A stretch of DNA of 7,668 bases from positions 1 through 7,668 of the forward strand of contig DBMK01000235.1 of the NCBI GenBank assembly GCA_002298885.1. The letters run 5' to 3'. This document shows positions 5,722-7,668 of this stretch, one piece after another; position 1 is the stretch's first letter; every line of letters starts with the position of its first letter. The notes beneath the pieces were generated by a model. The model saw only the letters and a list, made by a program, of their open reading frames with translations, was not told the origin of the DNA and made no database searches. Position numbers and translations under genes: made by a program. This DNA comes from Anaerolineaceae bacterium UBA700 (GTDB lineage Bacteria; Chloroflexota; Anaerolineae; Anaerolineales; Anaerolineaceae).

Positions 5722-6312
5722 TTATGGTTTCGATCTCTCCAACACCTTCTGGGTGAGGTAGGTGCTCAGGCTGCCGGGGGCCGGCGGCATGTGGTACAGG
5801 AAGATCAGATCCTCTTTGTCGAAGTCGAGCGGCTGCCAGCCATCGAAATCGAACAGGACGGTCACCACGCGCGCCCCGGGGCGCAGGCTCTGCTCGAGAT
5901 GCGGGCGCAGGCGCGGCGCCTGGCTTAGGGTCATGTTGGCGAACACCACGTCCGCGTCCGACAGGTCGGCGGTGTAGAAATTGCCCAGCCGGACGGCGAC
6001 CCGGCGGCCAGCGGGGTTGAAGCGCGCCTTGAGCCAGGCCAGCAGGCAGTGGATGGGGCTGATCTCAACGCCGACGGCGCGGGCGCCGAACTCGGCAGCG
6101 GCCACGAGCAGCACACGCCCATCCCCCGCGCCCAGGTCGTAAACCACCTCGCCGGGCTGCACCTGAGCCATCTTCAGCGCCTTGCGGATGCGATCAGAAC
6201 GGGTTGGGAACCACGGCAGGCCAGACACAAAAGGGACGATAATCCACAGGGCAAACACGATGGTGAAAGACGCCAGGAGAAAGTAGGAGATCAGCCATAC
6301 AATATCGTTCAT
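5722..6312 (-). CDS. Membrane-anchored FAM173-like SAM-dependent methyltransferase
   Basis: The protein has 196 residues. One hydrophobic helix (about 3-29) leads into GLPWFPTRSDRIRKALKMAQVQPGE (31-55). Then come SAM motif I, VVYDLGAGDGRVLL (56-69), an acidic motif II, VGVEI (80-84, E83), NFYTADLSDADVVFANMTLS (111-130) and RPGARVVTVLFDFDGWQP (144-161). An N-terminal membrane helix followed by 'P-PT-----I-KAL--A-V-PGEVVYDLGAGDGR' is the plan of the FAM173/ATPSCKMT-type class I methyltransferases, whose eukaryotic members methylate lysines of mitochondrial membrane proteins. A membrane-protein lysine as substrate here is inference only. The start is the ATG at 6312, just 3 nt after the stop of the preceding transporter half, so translation is coupled. 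The regulator begins 2 nt after its stop (or 20 nt if its ATG at 5701 is used). A generic methyltransferase is certain; the FAM173 relationship is likely. Confidence 0.85.
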   Translation of the reverse strand: MNDIVWLISYFLLASFTIVFALWIIVPFVSGLPWFPTRSDRIRKALKMAQVQPGEVVYDLGAGDGRVLLVAAAEFGARAVGVEISPIHCLLAWLKARFNPAGRRVAVRLGNFYTADLSDADVVFANMTLSQAPRLRPHLEQSLRPGARVVTVLFDFDGWQPLDFDKEDLIFLYHMPPAPGSLSTYLTQKVLERSKP

Positions 6313-6315
6313 TTT

Positions 6316-6828
6316 TTACGTCCCATAGATCAAGATGCCGGCCAGGGCGGCCAGAATAAGGATGACGATGATCGGCACGCGCTTGCTAAGCGCCAGCGCC
6401 AGGGCGCCCAGGCCAATCGCCAGCCCGCGCCAATCGGTGATCGTCGAGCCGGCCAGGCCAATCGACACGGTGATGGCCAGGCCGACCACGCCCAACGAAA
6501 GGCCGCGGGTGAAATTCTGCACGGCCGGCTGGCTCTCCATGCGGTTGTAAAATGCCGCCACCACAAGGGCCAGCAGCGGCGGCAGGCTGAGGGCCGCCAG
6601 CGCCAGCAGCGCACCCAGCCATCCCAAAGTCAGGTAGCCCAGGCTGATGCTCCACAGGCCGGTGGGGCCGGGGCTGACGTTGCCGACGGCCAGGGCGGTG
6701 ACGAAATCCGACTCGCGCGCCCAGCCCAGGGCAATCAGGTCCTGGTGCAGGAAGGGCAGATTGCCCAGGCCGCCGGTGGAGAAGAGCGAGGCCTTCAAGA
6801 ACAGCCAGAAGTATTCAAGCGGGTTCAT
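6316..6828 (-). CDS. CHR-family transporter, C-terminal half (short chromate-type subunit B)
   Basis: The 170-residue hydrophobic protein has an N-terminal helix with FLKASLFSTGGLGNLPFLHQDLI (10-32), RESDFVTALAVGNVSPGPTGLW (38-59), GYLTLGWLGALLALAALSLPP (64-84), YNRMESQPAVQNFTRGL (94-110), and three or four further membrane helices (112-128, 134-148, 152-168). The PGPTG loop and the 'GY--LG--GA------LPP' helix are typical of CHR (chromate ion transporter) domains. At this length it is a single-domain short CHR protein; such proteins work as pairs encoded by adjacent genes. It begins at the ATG at 6828, overlapping the end of the first half by 14 nt, which supports assembly as one transporter. 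Whether chromate is the substrate is not shown by sequence; sulfate-like oxyanions are possible. It is likely in the inner membrane. Confidence 0.85.
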   Translation of the reverse strand: MNPLEYFWLFLKASLFSTGGLGNLPFLHQDLIALGWARESDFVTALAVGNVSPGPTGLWSISLGYLTLGWLGALLALAALSLPPLLALVVAAFYNRMESQPAVQNFTRGLSLGVVGLAITVSIGLAGSTITDWRGLAIGLGALALALSKRVPIIVILILAALAGILIYGT

Positions 6829-7432
6829 CGTCGGCCTTTTCTTGCGACTGCCCGGCCCGCGAGGGGATCAGCCCCAGCAGCAGGATGGCGGCGGCGCCGG
6901 CCAGCAGCAGCACAGCCAGTGGCGATACGTTGGGGTCGGCGATGAGCAAGGCGGCAGCAGCCAGGATGAACAGGTGGGCGCCGAGGCGGGAAGGACCCTC
7001 TTTATGCGCCCGGGCCAGCACCGGCTGGGCCATGTTGATGGCCATGGTGAGGCTGAGGCCGATGGTGGCCGGCAGAACGCCGCGCATGGCGGCCTGGACC
7101 AGGGGCTGGCTGCGGATGGCTGAAAAGCCGGCGGTCATCAGCACGGTGATAGCGGCGCTGGGCAGCATGAGCCCGCCGGCCCCGACGATGAGGCCGGGCC
7201 AGCCGCGCAGCTTGCGACCGATGAGGATGGTGAGCTTGACCAGGTTGATCCCCGGCGAGATTTGCGCCAGGGCCCAGGTGCGTACAAACTCCTCTTCCTC
7301 CACCCAGCCGCGCTTGATGCAGGCCTGGTGAATGAGGAGGTATGTGGAGGAGCCGCCGCCGAAGGATTGGATGCCTAAGACGAGCCAGGTGGAGAAGATA
7401 TCCCACAAGCTGGGTTTGGGGGTTTGTGCCAT
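6815..7432 (-). CDS. CHR-family transporter, N-terminal half (short chromate-type subunit A)
   Basis: With the ATG at 7432 the protein has 205 residues. A first helix, WLVLGIQSFGGGSSTYLLIHQ (16-36), is followed by RGWVEEEEFVRTWALAQISPGINLVKLTILIG (41-72), GWPGLIVGAGGLMLPSAAITVLMTAGF (77-103), SQPLVQAAMRGVLPATIGLSLTMAIN (108-133), and further hydrophobic segments at 155-166 and 172-189. The FGG helix, the W-EEEF segment and the PG turn fit the CHR family. The usual PGP in this loop is here PGINLVKL, so this half is divergent and the substrate may differ from chromate. The frame extends upstream to 7525, but those 31 residues are charged, run through the promoter and hairpin, and are not plausible. 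The TATAAT just upstream supports 7432. This is the first gene of the operon. Confidence 0.85.
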   Translation of the reverse strand: MAQTPKPSLWDIFSTWLVLGIQSFGGGSSTYLLIHQACIKRGWVEEEEFVRTWALAQISPGINLVKLTILIGRKLRGWPGLIVGAGGLMLPSAAITVLMTAGFSAIRSQPLVQAAMRGVLPATIGLSLTMAINMAQPVLARAHKEGPSRLGAHLFILAAAALLIADPNVSPLAVLLLAGAAAILLLGLIPSRAGQSQEKADDEPA

Positions 7433-7441
7433 ATGGAAATA

Positions 7442-7447
7442 ATTATA
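7442..7447 (-). promoter_or_regulatory. Consensus -10 box (TATAAT) of the transporter operon, nearly leaderless
   Basis: Reading leftward the sequence is TTATAATTATTTCCAT then ATG at 7432. TATAAT is an exact -10 consensus, and nine bases separate it from the start codon. Transcription would therefore start only a few nucleotides before the ATG, leaving no room for a Shine-Dalgarno. A recognisable -35 is missing, which would fit an activated promoter, but this last point is inference. Confidence 0.5.
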
Positions 7448-7468
7448 AGGGGGAAACCTTTTTAATTT

Positions 7469-7503
7469 GGCGCTCCTTTCCTCAGCCCGGGGAAAGGAGC
7501 GCC
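7469..7503. promoter_or_regulatory. 13-bp-arm inverted repeat upstream of the transporter-operon promoter
   Basis: GGCGCTCCTTTCC (7469-7481) and GGAAAGGAGCGCC (7491-7503) are exact reverse complements around a 9-nt spacer. The near arm ends about 22 bp before the -10 box and covers the region where an activator or repressor would sit. No T-tract follows on the plus strand and only AAATTAAAAAGG on the minus, so it is not a typical terminator. It may be an operator, perhaps for the operon's own LuxR-type protein, although 13-bp arms are long for that; alternatively it is a small dispersed palindrome or the end of an upstream transcript. Confidence 0.45.
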
Positions 7504-7615
7504 GTTCAAAAGGAGAAACACCCATCCAGTCCCGATTGTTCGCCCGAAGATCAAGTCTGGTAGTTTGGATGCTATTGTTTTATACGCAGAAGGAGGAAAT
7601 TTGTTGCAGGGAAAA

Positions 7616-7657
7616 ACCTCACCCCCCCGGCCCCCTCTCCATGAAATGGAGAGGGGG
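7616..7657. repeat. C-rich repeat copy with 12-bp-arm palindrome
   Basis: ACCTCACCCCCCCGGCCCC begins at 7616 and leads into a perfect palindrome: CCCCCTCTCCAT (7631-7642), loop GAA, ATGGAGAGGGGG (7646-7657). The C-rich start matches 1151 onwards, 1101-1118 and, inverted, 1324-1346. The CCCCCTCT...AGAGGGGG stem also resembles the imperfect stem at 1164-1211. It is therefore another member, possibly the edge, of the same dispersed repeat family; more may lie beyond the window. The rest of 7504-7668 holds no gene that I can support. Confidence 0.6.
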
Positions 7658-7668
7658 AGAAACCGAAT

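Noticed and set aside
6049..6945. 298-residue open frame on the plus strand
   Set aside because: Antisense to the methyltransferase and transporter genes, with Q/G/A/R-rich low-complexity protein.
7433..7525. N-terminal extension of the first transporter half
   Set aside because: The extra 31 residues are charged and would run through the palindrome and TATAAT box; homologues of this type begin shortly before the first helix.
7589..7668. Possible plus-strand gene start after AGAAGGAGG at about 7588-7596
   Set aside because: Only a TTG could serve as start, and the frame runs straight into the C-rich repeat; the window ends too soon to support a gene.

Overview
The window is high in GC by eye, and every gene I can support lies on the minus strand. 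The gene set is a STAND-ATPase LuxR regulator with TPRs, a ParB-like protein of the 'VRDGHHRISVARA' type, a GrpB-family protein and short chromate-transporter halves. C-rich 'CCTCACCCCC(GG)CCCC' repeats are scattered between them. This mix suggests an environmental bacterium, perhaps a Chloroflexota (Anaerolineae-like) genome; that placement is inference from gene style and repeats, with no marker gene to prove it.

Layout, left to right (all genes read right to left). Positions 1-27 hold a perfect GC-rich hairpin just after the stop of the first gene, probably a terminator cut by the window edge. Positions 28-1027 hold two overlapping, translationally coupled genes: an uncharacterised 181-aa protein (upstream) and a YkgJ-like cysteine-cluster protein (downstream), with a good ribosome binding site on each. 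Positions 1028-1362 hold an AT-rich promoter zone and a palindromic, MITE-like repeat with C-rich ends and a 20-bp-arm hairpin inside. Positions 1363-2333 hold a small two-helix membrane protein with a zinc ribbon and a GrpB-family protein. Positions 2334-2667 hold no gene but contain three tandem units of about 88 bp, each folding into two tight hairpins, with one compensatory base-pair change between units. Positions 2668-3159 encode the ParB-like protein.

Positions 3311-7432 look like one compact operon of four genes: two half-size CHR-family (chromate-type) transporter subunits, a membrane-anchored FAM173-like methyltransferase and a large ATPase/TPR/LuxR regulator. The junctions are 14 nt overlap, 3 nt, and 2 or 20 nt depending on the regulator's start. 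A TATAAT box sits almost on the first start codon, preceded by a strong 13-bp inverted repeat. The inferred scheme is that the two halves make one transporter and the regulator controls this or another operon; the methyltransferase's role is open. Positions 7433-7668 hold this promoter region and another copy of the C-rich repeat with a 12-bp-arm palindrome.

The most unusual items are the four-gene transporter/methyltransferase/regulator operon, the divergent PG motif in the first transporter half, the covarying hairpin array, the coupled cysteine-cluster pair, and start codons that seem to use almost no leader. I see no CRISPR array, phage, IS transposase, tRNA or rRNA.
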